Assembly: GCA_001487125.1 (NCBI GenBank)
Contig: LN913013.1
Coordinates: forward strand, 1,901,110 to 1,965,109
Direction: 5' to 3'
Origin: Gabonibacter massiliensis
Lineage (GTDB): Bacteria > Bacteroidota > Bacteroidia > Bacteroidales > Marinifilaceae
DNA length: 64,000 bases
Every line of letters begins with the position of its first letter. Positions within the stretch are counted from its first letter, which is position 1. A program made the position numbers and the translations under genes. Of this stretch, positions 8,728-17,263 are shown in pieces. Below the pieces are notes generated by a model, which worked only from the letters and a program-made list of their open reading frames with translations, did no database searches and was not told the DNA's origin.

Positions 8728-9927
8728 ATGAATACTTCTGTTTCAGTAGTTTACTACACATCAAAAACATTAAAGAATGGGAATCACCCTTTAATGCTAA
8801 GAGTTACTCAAAATCGGAAACCTAAATATGTGAGTTTAGGCATTAATATTCATCCGAATTTTTGGGATACAAAAAAGAACAAGCCTAAAACTAATTGCCC
8901 CAATTATATGGCAATTCAAAGACTTATTACAGACAAAATTAAAGAATATACAGATAATATTGTTGATTTACAAATTGAAAAGAAGGACTTTACAAGCAAA
9001 AGCCTCATTGATAAAGTAAATAACCCAACAAAACGCAAAACAGTAGGAGAATTATTTCAAGAACAAATTCAACACTTATACAACGCAGATAGAATTAGTT
9101 ATGCTTTATCGCATAAATTTGTTTATAAGAATCTATTAAAGTTCAACGGACATTTAGATATTTACTTCTCCGATATTGATGTACAATGGTTACAAAAATA
9201 TGAAGATTGGCAAAGAAAGAATGGAAGTGCAGAAAACTCTATCGGTATCCGATTTCGTACTTTAAGAGCAGTATATAACATTGCTATCAAAAAAAAGTAT
9301 GTCAAAGCCGATCTTTACCCATTTAAAGATTATAATGTTTCAAAACTACATGAAGACACTCCCAAACGGGCTATTGTGAAAGATAATGTAAAAAAGATCG
9401 TATCGACCTCCACAAATAATGCTTATAAAGAATTAGCCATTGATTTATTCACTTTCTCTTATTTCATGGGAGGTATCAACTTCACTGATATGGCAAGAAT
9501 CAAGCATGATAATATCATTGATGGACGATTGGCATATAAGCGAAAGAAGACAAAGAAGCTGATACAATTACCGTTGCAACCCAAAGCTATGGAAATTATC
9601 AACAAATATAAATCACTTAGCAATCCTTACATTTTCCCTATTCTATCAACATTTCACAAAACGGAACAGCAGAAAATAAATAGGATTCATAAAGTTATTG
9701 GTAAGGTAAACAAGCATTTGAAAACATTAAGAGTTGAATTAGATTTAGATAAGAAGTTGACAACCTACGTTGCTAGACATTCATTCTCAACCACACTCAA
9801 AAGATCAGGTGTAAGTACATCACTCATTTGTGAAGCATTGGGGCATAGTTCTGAAAAGGTAACACAAATATATCTGGATAGCTTCGAGAATGACCAGATA
9901 GATGAAGCCATGAGTAATTTACTTTAG
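8728..9927 (+). CDS. int: Tyrosine recombinase / integrase of the element
   Basis: 399 aa from the ATG at 8728. An in-frame ATG at 8695 would run through the GTTTAAAC pair and is less likely. Arm-binding and SAM-like domains are at the N-terminus (VVYYTSKTLKNG, then a conserved WDTKKNKPK segment). The catalytic domain has the RHSF box (Arg ~350, His ~351), GHSS (His ~373) and the nucleophile Tyr ~382 in QIYLDSF. The first catalytic Arg is replaced in FMGGINFTDMARIK, as in IntDOT-type Bacteroides integrases (family knowledge). It catalyses integration and excision at tRNA-Lys. GC is lower than in the flanking chromosome. Confidence 0.93.
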   Translation: MNTSVSVVYYTSKTLKNGNHPLMLRVTQNRKPKYVSLGINIHPNFWDTKKNKPKTNCPNYMAIQRLITDKIKEYTDNIVDLQIEKKDFTSKSLIDKVNNPTKRKTVGELFQEQIQHLYNADRISYALSHKFVYKNLLKFNGHLDIYFSDIDVQWLQKYEDWQRKNGSAENSIGIRFRTLRAVYNIAIKKKYVKADLYPFKDYNVSKLHEDTPKRAIVKDNVKKIVSTSTNNAYKELAIDLFTFSYFMGGINFTDMARIKHDNIIDGRLAYKRKKTKKLIQLPLQPKAMEIINKYKSLSNPYIFPILSTFHKTEQQKINRIHKVIGKVNKHLKTLRVELDLDKKLTTYVARHSFSTTLKRSGVSTSLICEALGHSSEKVTQIYLDSFENDQIDEAMSNLL

Positions 9928-9964
9928 GTACATCTAAAATTAATAAATTTAGTAAAGTGAGTTT

Positions 9965-10001
9965 TAGCCAGAATGGTACATAACAATGTATCTTCTGGCT
10001 A
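9965..10001 (+). terminator. Hairpin terminator after integrase
   Basis: TAGCCAGAA ... TTCTGGCTA, a 9-bp perfect outer stem, with an inner TACAT/ATGTA pairing, followed by TTTATAATA. It separates the integrase from the RT cassette. Confidence 0.65.
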
Positions 10002-10036
10002 TTTATAATACAATTATGAATAATTCATGAAATTAC

Positions 10037-10052
10037 TTATCTTTGAAGATAA
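10037..10052 (+). promoter_or_regulatory. Promoter -7 element inside a palindrome, RT cassette
   Basis: TATCTTTG at 10038-10045 fits TAnnTTTG. It lies inside the palindrome TTATCTT-TG-AAGATAA (10037-10052), 50 bases before the first cassette gene. A bound repressor would cover the promoter. No convincing -33 box. Confidence 0.5.
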
Positions 10053-10102
10053 ATACGTTGTTAGTAAAATATTGAATCAAGAAAACTTTAAGTATATAAA
10101 TT

Positions 10103-10642
10103 ATGTTGTTAATAGAACAATCACTAATGGAGCCAGATGGAAAAATTAACATCACAGATTACCTGAATCTTTTTTTTGAAATTGAAGAATCTCAAACTTC
10201 TAATATTTTGAAAGCATTCTCTTATTATATTTCTACAAACAAGAATTATAAATATAATATTACCTATATTACAGATCAAATTGATTCATTTGTCAATACA
10301 ATTAAGACATTAAAACAAAAAAAACAGTTGTATAGTGAGCTTAAAAAGGAACTGGTAACATGGTTCAAGACTTTTAAAGAAAAATATGAGTGTATTCTTA
10401 TTATTGACTACTGCTTTTTATGTGAATTAAATACAGAGAATGACATACGGTTTATTTCGAATTTAGAATCTCTTCCTATGGAGATACTCTCCTTAAAAAA
10501 TACTTGTATTCAATGTAATATTAAATTTCCCCAAGGATATAAAGAGGAATCTTTATATATATTGACCTATAAAAATTTTGTGGAATTAAAGGGAAATATA
10601 AACAATGATGTTTTAATGAAAATAAAATCAATTTTAAATTAA
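10103..10642 (+). CDS. Unknown 179-aa protein, partner of the RT-HD protein
   Basis: Not recognised. It is rich in Ile, Lys, Asn and Tyr with mixed helix-like and strand-like stretches and no signal peptide or obvious membrane segment. Cys occurs in a pattern ECILIIDYCFLCEL and later NTCIQCN, which could bind metal but is not a standard zinc finger. It ends 4 bases before the RT-HD start, so the two must be co-translated, and both share a very low GC content unlike the rest of the window. The first ATG gives a ~50-nt leader from the palindromic promoter. It is probably an accessory or regulatory subunit of the RT-HD system (inference). Confidence 0.75.
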   Translation: MLLIEQSLMEPDGKINITDYLNLFFEIEESQTSNILKAFSYYISTNKNYKYNITYITDQIDSFVNTIKTLKQKKQLYSELKKELVTWFKTFKEKYECILIIDYCFLCELNTENDIRFISNLESLPMEILSLKNTCIQCNIKFPQGYKEESLYILTYKNFVELKGNINNDVLMKIKSILN

Positions 10643-10646
10643 TGCT

Positions 10647-13600
10647 ATGATTGATATAAAAACGACTCAATTATATAAAAAAATAACAAGTAAAGAAAAT
10701 ATTTTCACAGCAATATATTCTGTTGAATCATATATTTTTGAAAGACAATTATTAGATGAGGAAGATATAACATTATTAAATGCACTTGTAGACAGATATA
10801 ATGATAAAATTATTTGTGAAGTTATTGAAAGATGTGAAAAAAAACTTGAAGACATATTGTGTAACAAAGATTCTCTTTTTAATGTTTCAGTCTATTTTAA
10901 GTTCAAAAAAATTGATCGGAATGACCAAGGAGAATTTGTCGCAAAATCTCGTCCAATTCATTCGGCTGATTTGATAAGTCAAATTTGTATCGTTTGTATG
11001 CTAAATATACTGATGTTTGAAGATTCTCCTGAAAAAGGACGACAACTGTCCGAAATCAGTAATATGCTACCATCCTATTTTTATGGCAATATTCCCAGTA
11101 CGGATATTGATAATCTTTTTATCCCTTGGATAAAAAAATATAAAGAATATACTCAGGATGTAATAGAAGGATTTCATAATTATAAAGAAAATAAACGATA
11201 TAAATATGAAATAACTTTAGATATACAAAATTTTTTCCCGTCAATAAACCCTAATATTATTTATAAGTTAATTAAAAATTCATTTGCACATTTATATCCT
11301 GAAAGTGAACTAGATTGTTTAGATCAGGTTCTATTTAAACTCTTATATTTCAAATTAAGCATAGATCCTGAAGATTATTATGAGTATTATGGTAAAGTCG
11401 TAAACGAAGAAAAATATGACGAATTCATTGGAAATGCTGATTTCTATACATTAGGTATACCTCAAGGACTACCTCAATCTTATTTTTTTGGAAACTTATG
11501 CATGATTCAGGTAGATTCTTTTATAAAAAGAGAAATTGAAGGAGAATTTTTTTATTATGTTGATGATTCGACGATCTTTTCTAATACTGATTTTTCTAAT
11601 CCTCAAACATTTAGAATATGTATAAATAATATAAATAAATATTTAGAGGAGTATTGTAAGAAAGATAAAGAAACACCGTATATAGCATGTCAAAAATTTA
11701 ATAGTTATTTAAACTATCTCATTCGTATTCATGAAGAAGAAAAATCTACATGTGAAGATATTACAACAAAGGATGATGAGTGGGGAGGCATATTTTTTAT
11801 AGCTAAACAAGCATCTGTTATATCTCACGATCTTTTTTCTAGTATTGACGATTCTGATGATTATACTTTGAAAGAAAAAGTTGAAGCCCTACTGAATGAA
11901 ATTAATCAAGAAATAATTCGTTTGAAAAAGCATGAAAATGAATCTGCAACTAAATATAAGAATAGGATTAAATTATTAATACGCTATAAAAAGTTTTATT
12001 CTTTTAGATTATTGTTGCTAAAATTACATGAGAGTAAAGGAGATAATCTTTACGATGGTATGGATGACAATGAAGAAAAAGATTATAACACTCGTTATTG
12101 TGATATTCTAAAGAATGAAGATCCCAAAATACTTAATGAATGCAAGGAATTAGTAGAAGAAGATATTTTTTGGGCTGAATCTCTATTGATGATTAAAAAT
12201 TTAAAGTCCAATAAAAAGAAACAGAAAGAACTAACAAATAACATAATTGCATTCGAAAGAAAATTGTTTGGAGAAAAACTTAAATCTTTGTATTACAAGA
12301 AATACATAAATGGATTAAAATTAGAATTATCTCTGATTAATGATGTGTATAAGAGTCTTTCTTCTAAAATAAAAATATATTTTCCTGATTATCGCAGTAT
12401 CAACACATCTTATTTAAAAACTGAAATTGATAGTTATCTAAACAAGTATATTGTTTCAAGTAATGCACTTAATGCCGTAAACGAAATTTTAAATATAAAA
12501 GGTAGCTATAATAATTTTGTATTTAAATATTCAGTTTCGTATCAAAGAAGATTTTTAAATACTCTATTTTCACATTTATTTTCTGTCCCTATTTCTGATG
12601 AAGGGAATATCATAAAAATAAATGGTCAGAGTATTAGATATTTTGAATTGAGGATACTTGTACTGTTAAGAAATAGTAGATTTCATCTAGAAACTTTTAA
12701 GGAAAAAATACATCACATTATAACTGATATTGATAACAATGGTTATCAAAAAATAGACCTTACGTTATTAGATGTGTTACCTATTTTTAGAAAACATGTG
12801 GCAGAGCCTAAAGATATTGATCGTCTGATCCTACTTCACAAATATGTAAATAGTTTATGGAAAAATGGTTCGAAATTTTTGTATTTCTATACATTGCATA
12901 ATGAAGAACATTCAGTAGAATTAATAAAGTTGGTAACTAAGTTAATGAGAGCAATAAACTTTCTAACTCTGAAACAATCTGATTACTTCATTTTATTTTC
13001 AGCATGCTATTTACATGACATATCGATGGTTATTTATCCTGATATATATCAATTTATACCAGATAAAAAGAAATCAGAGCAAATATATACAATATTTAAA
13101 GAACGCTTAAAGAAGATCGATAATTATCAGGATATTAAATATAGAGATGAGATAAAAAAATTTATAGTTGATAATTATCAAGATGTCAATAATTTTTTTG
13201 AAACAAAAATTAGAGAAGAACATGCAAAATTAAGTGCTAATTTTATTATAAAAAAAAATAAAGAAATAGATAGTATCTTAATTGGTCCTGAGAAAAAATA
13301 TATTGCAGAAGTGTCTGAATCTCATGGTTATAATACTTATGATATATATGGCTTAAAATCAACAGCAAAAAGTGATATAATCAATTTAAAATATTTGATG
13401 ATATTACTTCGTCTTGCAGATTTGATGGATATGGTAAAAGATAGAGTTAGTATCAATATACTAAAACAAAATATCAAGTATATGCCATCAGAATCTAAAT
13501 TTCATTGGATTTCCCATCTAGTAACAGATAAATGTGAAATAAAATCTAATTATTATCATAACCCTAGCAATGTAAATAAATATTGTCAAAATGGATCTGT

Positions 13601-13961
13601 TGTTGAAGAGTTTATAGTTGAGTTGACTTTAAATATGAAAAGGCTTCAAAATGTAAATACCATAAATCGATGTTCTTATATGAGTTGTCAATTAGATAAA
13701 ACGAATCAAAAACTTGAGATTGAAATTCATGAGGATAGTACTAAGCAAGAATTTGAAAATTGTTCTAATTGCTATTTCTTATGTAAATGGATGAGGGTAA
13801 AGAATCAGTATTTATTCGATGAATTATATGATTTACAACGCTATTTAAATAGGAATATAAATAATTTATTTAAATCCAAAATTAAAGTTGTTCTAAATTA
13901 TGAAGATTTGAATTCAATTTCAGCAGAATACATTGATATAGTGAGAAATAGGATTTCATAA
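10647..13961 (+). CDS. Reverse transcriptase - HD phosphohydrolase fusion protein
   Basis: 1104 aa, cytoplasmic. Residues ~80-320 are a reverse transcriptase: an RT2-like SRPIH (R102), motif A LDIQNFFPSI with D192, motif B GIPQGLPQSYFFGNL (270-284), and motif C YYVDDS with D306/D307. Residues ~320-740 are long, charged and probably helical, without a maturase-type thumb or endonuclease. Residues ~740-930 form an HD domain with H751/H755 (HNEEH), H790-D791 (YLHDIS), H859 (REEHAKLS), H893 (ESHGY) and D925 (LLRLADLMD), the order seen in HD-CE-type conflict-system phosphohydrolases. The tail has three close Cys (CSNCYFLC). A bacterial defence RT is the best guess; group II intron, retron and DGR features are absent. 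Confidence 0.85.
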   Translation: MIDIKTTQLYKKITSKENIFTAIYSVESYIFERQLLDEEDITLLNALVDRYNDKIICEVIERCEKKLEDILCNKDSLFNVSVYFKFKKIDRNDQGEFVAKSRPIHSADLISQICIVCMLNILMFEDSPEKGRQLSEISNMLPSYFYGNIPSTDIDNLFIPWIKKYKEYTQDVIEGFHNYKENKRYKYEITLDIQNFFPSINPNIIYKLIKNSFAHLYPESELDCLDQVLFKLLYFKLSIDPEDYYEYYGKVVNEEKYDEFIGNADFYTLGIPQGLPQSYFFGNLCMIQVDSFIKREIEGEFFYYVDDSTIFSNTDFSNPQTFRICINNINKYLEEYCKKDKETPYIACQKFNSYLNYLIRIHEEEKSTCEDITTKDDEWGGIFFIAKQASVISHDLFSSIDDSDDYTLKEKVEALLNEINQEIIRLKKHENESATKYKNRIKLLIRYKKFYSFRLLLLKLHESKGDNLYDGMDDNEEKDYNTRYCDILKNEDPKILNECKELVEEDIFWAESLLMIKNLKSNKKKQKELTNNIIAFERKLFGEKLKSLYYKKYINGLKLELSLINDVYKSLSSKIKIYFPDYRSINTSYLKTEIDSYLNKYIVSSNALNAVNEILNIKGSYNNFVFKYSVSYQRRFLNTLFSHLFSVPISDEGNIIKINGQSIRYFELRILVLLRNSRFHLETFKEKIHHIITDIDNNGYQKIDLTLLDVLPIFRKHVAEPKDIDRLILLHKYVNSLWKNGSKFLYFYTLHNEEHSVELIKLVTKLMRAINFLTLKQSDYFILFSACYLHDISMVIYPDIYQFIPDKKKSEQIYTIFKERLKKIDNYQDIKYRDEIKKFIVDNYQDVNNFFETKIREEHAKLSANFIIKKNKEIDSILIGPEKKYIAEVSESHGYNTYDIYGLKSTAKSDIINLKYLMILLRLADLMDMVKDRVSINILKQNIKYMPSESKFHWISHLVTDKCEIKSNYYHNPSNVNKYCQNGSVVEEFIVELTLNMKRLQNVNTINRCSYMSCQLDKTNQKLEIEIHEDSTKQEFENCSNCYFLCKWMRVKNQYLFDELYDLQRYLNRNINNLFKSKIKVVLNYEDLNSISAEYIDIVRNRIS

Positions 13962-14135
13962 ATCAATTTCACCTTATTGCACTATTGTGATTCATAAATT
14001 ATTACTTTTTATTAAAAGGAATGCAGATATTATTAGATTTCAAATGTTCTTCCTAAAAAAATTGAAATGTAATACAAATTATTGATAATCCGATATTACT
14101 TTCTTATGTCAATAAGATACTTTAATTAATGTAAT
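13962..14135 (+). other. AT-rich gap after the RT-HD gene with a small inverted repeat
   Basis: 174 bases, very AT-rich. ATTTCAA (14037-14043) pairs with TTGAAAT (14062-14068). No strong terminator. It could hold a short RNA for the RT, but nothing in the sequence proves it. Confidence 0.3.
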
Positions 14136-15140
14136 ATGAATATTATATCAAATATTATCTATCCAGTTGCAACCTTACTACAAGTAGAACCATTTCTAGT
14201 AGAGTATTTCGCCTATAACAGAACTATGTTATATACAGAAATAGAAAAAATGTATCTAGCCACGTGGGGATTCATGGGTAAGGTAGAGGATAAATACATG
14301 ATAGAAGTTCCTAACACGCTAGATGAACTGGCAACAAGTGATAACCCGTTTGATTGGCAACGTTACGCTCCCAGAGAGCAAAAGATGATAAAAGTGGTTG
14401 ATACCTTGGCTTACATGACAGAAAACATAAAAGGAATCCTTTTTGAAGATGATGGATTGAAAAAGAAAATAGAGGAGTTGACTAGTAAATTGCCAGATAA
14501 AAACAGGGATGCCATATTTCACACTCTCTGGATGCTAGTCATTATCTACAAGAAGCATCAAGCGTTCAAACCTATCCTCGACCCTGAATTACTGGAAGAA
14601 ACGTATAACATGGATACCTATTTCCAGCAAGTAAGACCTGAAATGTTACAACTCTACCTGTTCCTTGAAAGGGATAAAAGGAAGAAAGATAAATCAATCA
14701 CTTTAAGTAATAATCAAGAAAAGATCACCATTAACAACGCCATGGAAAGCTGGTTCACCAATCTCCTAGATTCTTACCTTCATGTATACTTGGGAGTAAA
14801 TTCTATTGAAGAAGCGGAAGAAGAATTAAAAGAAGTCTATTCACCGAAGAAAGGGCGTAAGGCAGATAACCCAGCACAGAATCTCGTGATGGTAGGGATA
14901 TACCGTTTACTGGTAAACCGTTCTGGCATGGAGAGAAAAAGTGATATATATAAATTTATCCTCGATTACATGGAATTGATAGGACTGGTAAAGGATGAAG
15001 ATAAACAAATCGACGAGAACTACATAAACTCTAAAATAGCTTATCTGGACAAGCATGGTTACAAACCAGAATGGATACCAGCCTCACAAGGTAATTATAG
15101 AACTTCCCCTAACAATCCTTCCAAACTTTATTTCTGGTAG
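14136..15140 (+). CDS. Unknown 334-aa element protein
   Basis: Not recognised. Soluble and probably mostly helical: no signal peptide, charged throughout, with a central amphipathic stretch around WFTNLLDSYLHVYLG and a Lys/Glu-rich segment ending KKGRKADNPAQ. The C-terminus (GNYRTSPNNPSKLYFW) is aromatic. Base composition is closer to the helicase region than to the RT cassette, so the boundary of the AT-rich cargo probably lies just upstream. It is followed by a hairpin that overlaps promoter module A. A regulatory or structural role in the element is possible but not shown. Confidence 0.65.
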   Translation: MNIISNIIYPVATLLQVEPFLVEYFAYNRTMLYTEIEKMYLATWGFMGKVEDKYMIEVPNTLDELATSDNPFDWQRYAPREQKMIKVVDTLAYMTENIKGILFEDDGLKKKIEELTSKLPDKNRDAIFHTLWMLVIIYKKHQAFKPILDPELLEETYNMDTYFQQVRPEMLQLYLFLERDKRKKDKSITLSNNQEKITINNAMESWFTNLLDSYLHVYLGVNSIEEAEEELKEVYSPKKGRKADNPAQNLVMVGIYRLLVNRSGMERKSDIYKFILDYMELIGLVKDEDKQIDENYINSKIAYLDKHGYKPEWIPASQGNYRTSPNNPSKLYFW

Positions 15141-15164
15141 TATTACCACTTACATGTCTGATTA

Positions 15165-15199
15165 ATAGCCAGCTAAAGAATACCCCTTGAACTGGCTAT
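15165..15199 (+). terminator. Hairpin after 334-aa gene
   Basis: ATAGCCAG (15165-15172) and CTGGCTAT (15192-15199), followed by ATTTCTTTAT. It shares the TAGCCAG/CTGGCTA stem with the integrase terminator and overlaps operator module A, so readthrough and operator binding may interact. Confidence 0.5.
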
Positions 15200-15239
15200 A
15201 TTTCTTTATAACTCACCCCCTTATTTTGCACCACCTTTG
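15175..15239 (+). promoter_or_regulatory. Inverted-repeat promoter module A
   Basis: AAAGAAT (15175-15181), 19 bases, TTTCTTTAT (15201-15209), 22 bases, then -7-like CACCTTTG (15232-15239). Same geometry as modules B and C. No ORF starts within 240 bases downstream. Confidence 0.55.
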
Positions 15240-15338
15240 CTTCCGCAATCGAACGGGTAAAGAGAGTGATTAAAACAGACCTCGATTTGAAGTAAGGTTG
15301 CAACACGAAACGAGAGTTCTGACAGGTAATGATCTTCT

Positions 15339-15403
15339 AAAGAATGGGACTTCAAACGCTCCTTATTCTTTATGGATTTGCCAGTAACAGGGCAGTAGTT
15401 TTG
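15339..15403 (+). promoter_or_regulatory. Inverted-repeat promoter module B
   Basis: AAAGAAT (15339-15345), 19 bases, ATTCTTTAT (15365-15373), 22 bases, TAGTTTTG (15396-15403, perfect TAnnTTTG). It drives the first paralogue, 80 bases downstream. Confidence 0.65.
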
Positions 15404-15482
15404 TACCAGCAATCAAAGATGAACGGTGCGCACCTCGTTAGCGATTGAAATTAATATTACAAATTTTAAAAAGGCAACTTTT

Positions 15483-15998
15483 ATGGTAACAAAAATCAGT
15501 ATGAATGCGCCCTTGACGCAAAATGTAAAAAAAGATGATGTAGAAAGAGTAAAATCGGCTTACGAGAAGTTAAAAATGGCTGTAGTTGTGGCAAGTTTAT
15601 TAACCCTTCGCTTCTACAACACCAGAAATGGCGTGAGGATGGCTATCGTTAGAAGTTATATTCCTAACACGAGAAGCTTTAGAGAGTTCAAACTTCCTCT
15701 GAATCAGGAGTTGTTTGATGCCCTAATCTCGATCTGGTTCGGGCAAGAGCCTAAAGAGATCACTAGCTTTGACATTGCTGGCTGGGAGGCAGAAACAGAA
15801 GAAAACCTTAGCTTCGAGGTATTCAAGTTACTGAACGAGGCAGGGGTGCGGATGATCGCCGAGGAGGACAAGGTGAAGGAGGGTGAGGTTGTTGGCGTAC
15901 CCTTTAAAGTCAAGAACGGGGGCAAGTTCGTCATTGACTTGTACCTGCCCCTGAACGAGGAAGTTGAAAACTATTTAAAAGCTAATAATCTCAGGTAG
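15483..15998 (+). CDS. Element paralogue 1 (171 aa), unknown function
   Basis: First of three consecutive small proteins that share a C-terminal pattern. The ATG at 15483 (MVTKISMNAPL) is preferred over the upstream non-ATG start because it follows the leader and matches the start style of paralogue 2. The end reads KFVIDLYLPLNEEVENYL, aligning with KFCIKRTPELEQFL and IFFKLKRTPELLQYL in the next two. No signal peptide or catalytic motif seen. Expressed from module B. A DNA- or protein-binding accessory role next to the helicase-like protein is possible. Confidence 0.7.
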   Translation: MVTKISMNAPLTQNVKKDDVERVKSAYEKLKMAVVVASLLTLRFYNTRNGVRMAIVRSYIPNTRSFREFKLPLNQELFDALISIWFGQEPKEITSFDIAGWEAETEENLSFEVFKLLNEAGVRMIAEEDKVKEGEVVGVPFKVKNGGKFVIDLYLPLNEEVENYLKANNLR

Positions 15999-16007
15999 CA
16001 AACTAAA

Positions 16008-16029
16008 GAGAGGGGTATGTTCCCCTCTC
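16008..16029 (+). terminator. GC-rich hairpin between paralogues 1 and 2
   Basis: GAGAGGGG-6-CCCCTCTC, a perfect 8-bp stem, without a T-run. More likely an mRNA-stability or attenuation element than a full terminator, since paralogue 2 has no module of its own. Confidence 0.45.
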
Positions 16030-16073
16030 CTCTCTCGAACGATATTTATTTCATTAATTTAAAATACATAATC

Positions 16074-16628
16074 ATGGTAGCATTAAAAAATTCCATTAAT
16101 CTCCCGAGCTTGGGGCTGGATCAAAAGACTCCAGCGAGCAAGACTGGCAAAGTGTTTAATCAAGATAGTATCGACAAGCTGGATGCTATAAACTTCGATG
16201 GAGTAAAACCAGAATTAATGCCGACTACTATAAATGGTAAGCGGGCTTTCAAGGTTGCTGTCGAGAAGAACGGGTGCAAGTATTATTTTGATGTTTATGT
16301 CAATCAAGAAATAGTGGAGTACGTTTACCTGCTTGTAAACGCTCGTTTCCCCGACAAGCCAGAATTAACAGGCGAGGAGGATTACGATGCAGAGCTAGGA
16401 GAAGATTTCGGTTTTACCTTGTTCAAGTTGGAAGTGGAGAACAAGTCAAGGATCATTTTTAAAGAAGATTTCATCACTAGCAGGGGGGAACGTTGCATGA
16501 AAGCGGACATCTGGCACACGAGAGGTGTCATTAAATTCTGTATCAAGCGCACCCCAGAACTGGAACAATTTTTGATAGACAGGGGACTAGTTTTAACCCG
16601 TACCTTTAACAAGGAACAAGAATCCTAG
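16074..16628 (+). CDS. Element paralogue 2 (184 aa), unknown function
   Basis: The ATG at 16074 (MVALKNSINLP) is chosen because the upstream alternative lies in the preceding hairpin and gives an unlikely N-terminus. It carries the shared C-terminal pattern IKFCIKRTPELEQFLIDRGL and an acidic middle (GEEDYDAELGEDFG). No recognised domain. It has no promoter module of its own and probably reads from module B through the 16008 hairpin. Confidence 0.7.
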   Translation: MVALKNSINLPSLGLDQKTPASKTGKVFNQDSIDKLDAINFDGVKPELMPTTINGKRAFKVAVEKNGCKYYFDVYVNQEIVEYVYLLVNARFPDKPELTGEEDYDAELGEDFGFTLFKLEVENKSRIIFKEDFITSRGERCMKADIWHTRGVIKFCIKRTPELEQFLIDRGLVLTRTFNKEQES

Positions 16629-16663
16629 AGGGAAATCACTTCCTTTTCCATTATAAAAAGATC

Positions 16664-16685
16664 AAGAGGGATGAATGTCCCTCTT
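16664..16685 (+). terminator. Intrinsic terminator-like hairpin after paralogue 2
   Basis: AAGAGGGA-6-TCCCTCTT perfect stem followed by CTTCTG. It ends the module B transcript; module C starts 19 bases later. Confidence 0.6.
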
Positions 16686-16703
16686 CTTCTGTATCAGGCA
16701 TCT

Positions 16704-16768
16704 AAAGAATCCCCTTCAAAACCCCGTTCATTCTTTATTACATACCTCTTGGAGTTCGCACACTTTTG
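16704..16768 (+). promoter_or_regulatory. Inverted-repeat promoter module C
   Basis: AAAGAAT (16704-16710), 19 bases, ATTCTTTAT (16730-16738), 22 bases, CACTTTTG (16761-16768). Drives paralogue 3 and the helicase-like gene. Confidence 0.6.
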
Positions 16769-16792
16769 TCATGTCAAACTAAAACAAGCGGT

Positions 16793-17263
16793 ATGAAACT
16801 ACATTTACCATCCATCCATTTAAAGGATAACACCTCGAATCATGAAACACTCAAATTCCTGATGTTATATGATCGCAGGCTGGAGATCACGTTTAACACG
16901 GATTACAGGGGACTGCCATTTGCCACCGTTGAAACGATTGGGGTGAAATGTTTTGCCTACTATTTAAATAATGACAGCCTGCAATGGTTGTTAGGTTACC
17001 TCCTACACGGAGAGATAGAGGATTTCGGTATTAACCCGTGTAAAGTAGACACACGTGATGACGTGGAATTACCTGTCTTCATGAGACTGGTACAAGCTAA
17101 AGTGAAGATGCAATACATCCCTCTATTAAGGGAGAACACGGGTAAAGTCAGGGCGTTAGCCTCGTGCGAGCGAGGAACTATATTTTTCAAGTTAAAGAGA
17201 ACGCCAGAACTGTTACAATACCTGAAAGCCAACGATCAACCTGTAAATTTACTCGTGGGATGA
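16793..17263 (+). CDS. Element paralogue 3 (156 aa), unknown function
   Basis: Start at the ATG 16793 (MKLHLPSIHL). The longer frame would begin at a TTG inside the -7 element of module C and is rejected. The C-terminus carries the family pattern IFFKLKRTPELLQYLKAND. Its stop overlaps the next start as ATGA, so it is translationally coupled to the helicase-like protein, which suggests the two proteins act together. Confidence 0.72.
   Translation: MKLHLPSIHLKDNTSNHETLKFLMLYDRRLEITFNTDYRGLPFATVETIGVKCFAYYLNNDSLQWLLGYLLHGEIEDFGINPCKVDTRDDVELPVFMRLVQAKVKMQYIPLLRENTGKVRALASCERGTIFFKLKRTPELLQYLKANDQPVNLLVG

Larger units (their letters stand above)
15141..15482 (+). other. Gene-free 342-base regulatory stretch with promoter modules A and B
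   Basis: Holds the terminator-like hairpin 15165-15199, module A, a ~100-base spacer with no ORF, module B, and a possible 9-codon leader peptide (15419-15448) before the first paralogue. See the module entries. Confidence 0.6.

Noticed and set aside
10647-13961. Group II intron, retron or diversity-generating retroelement
   Set aside because: No maturase or endonuclease domain, no msr/msd-like inverted repeat seen beside the gene, and no variable/template repeat pair or Avd-like gene.
15426-15482. Upstream extension of paralogue 1
   Set aside because: Non-ATG start within the leader; the internal ATG matches the N-terminus style of paralogue 2.
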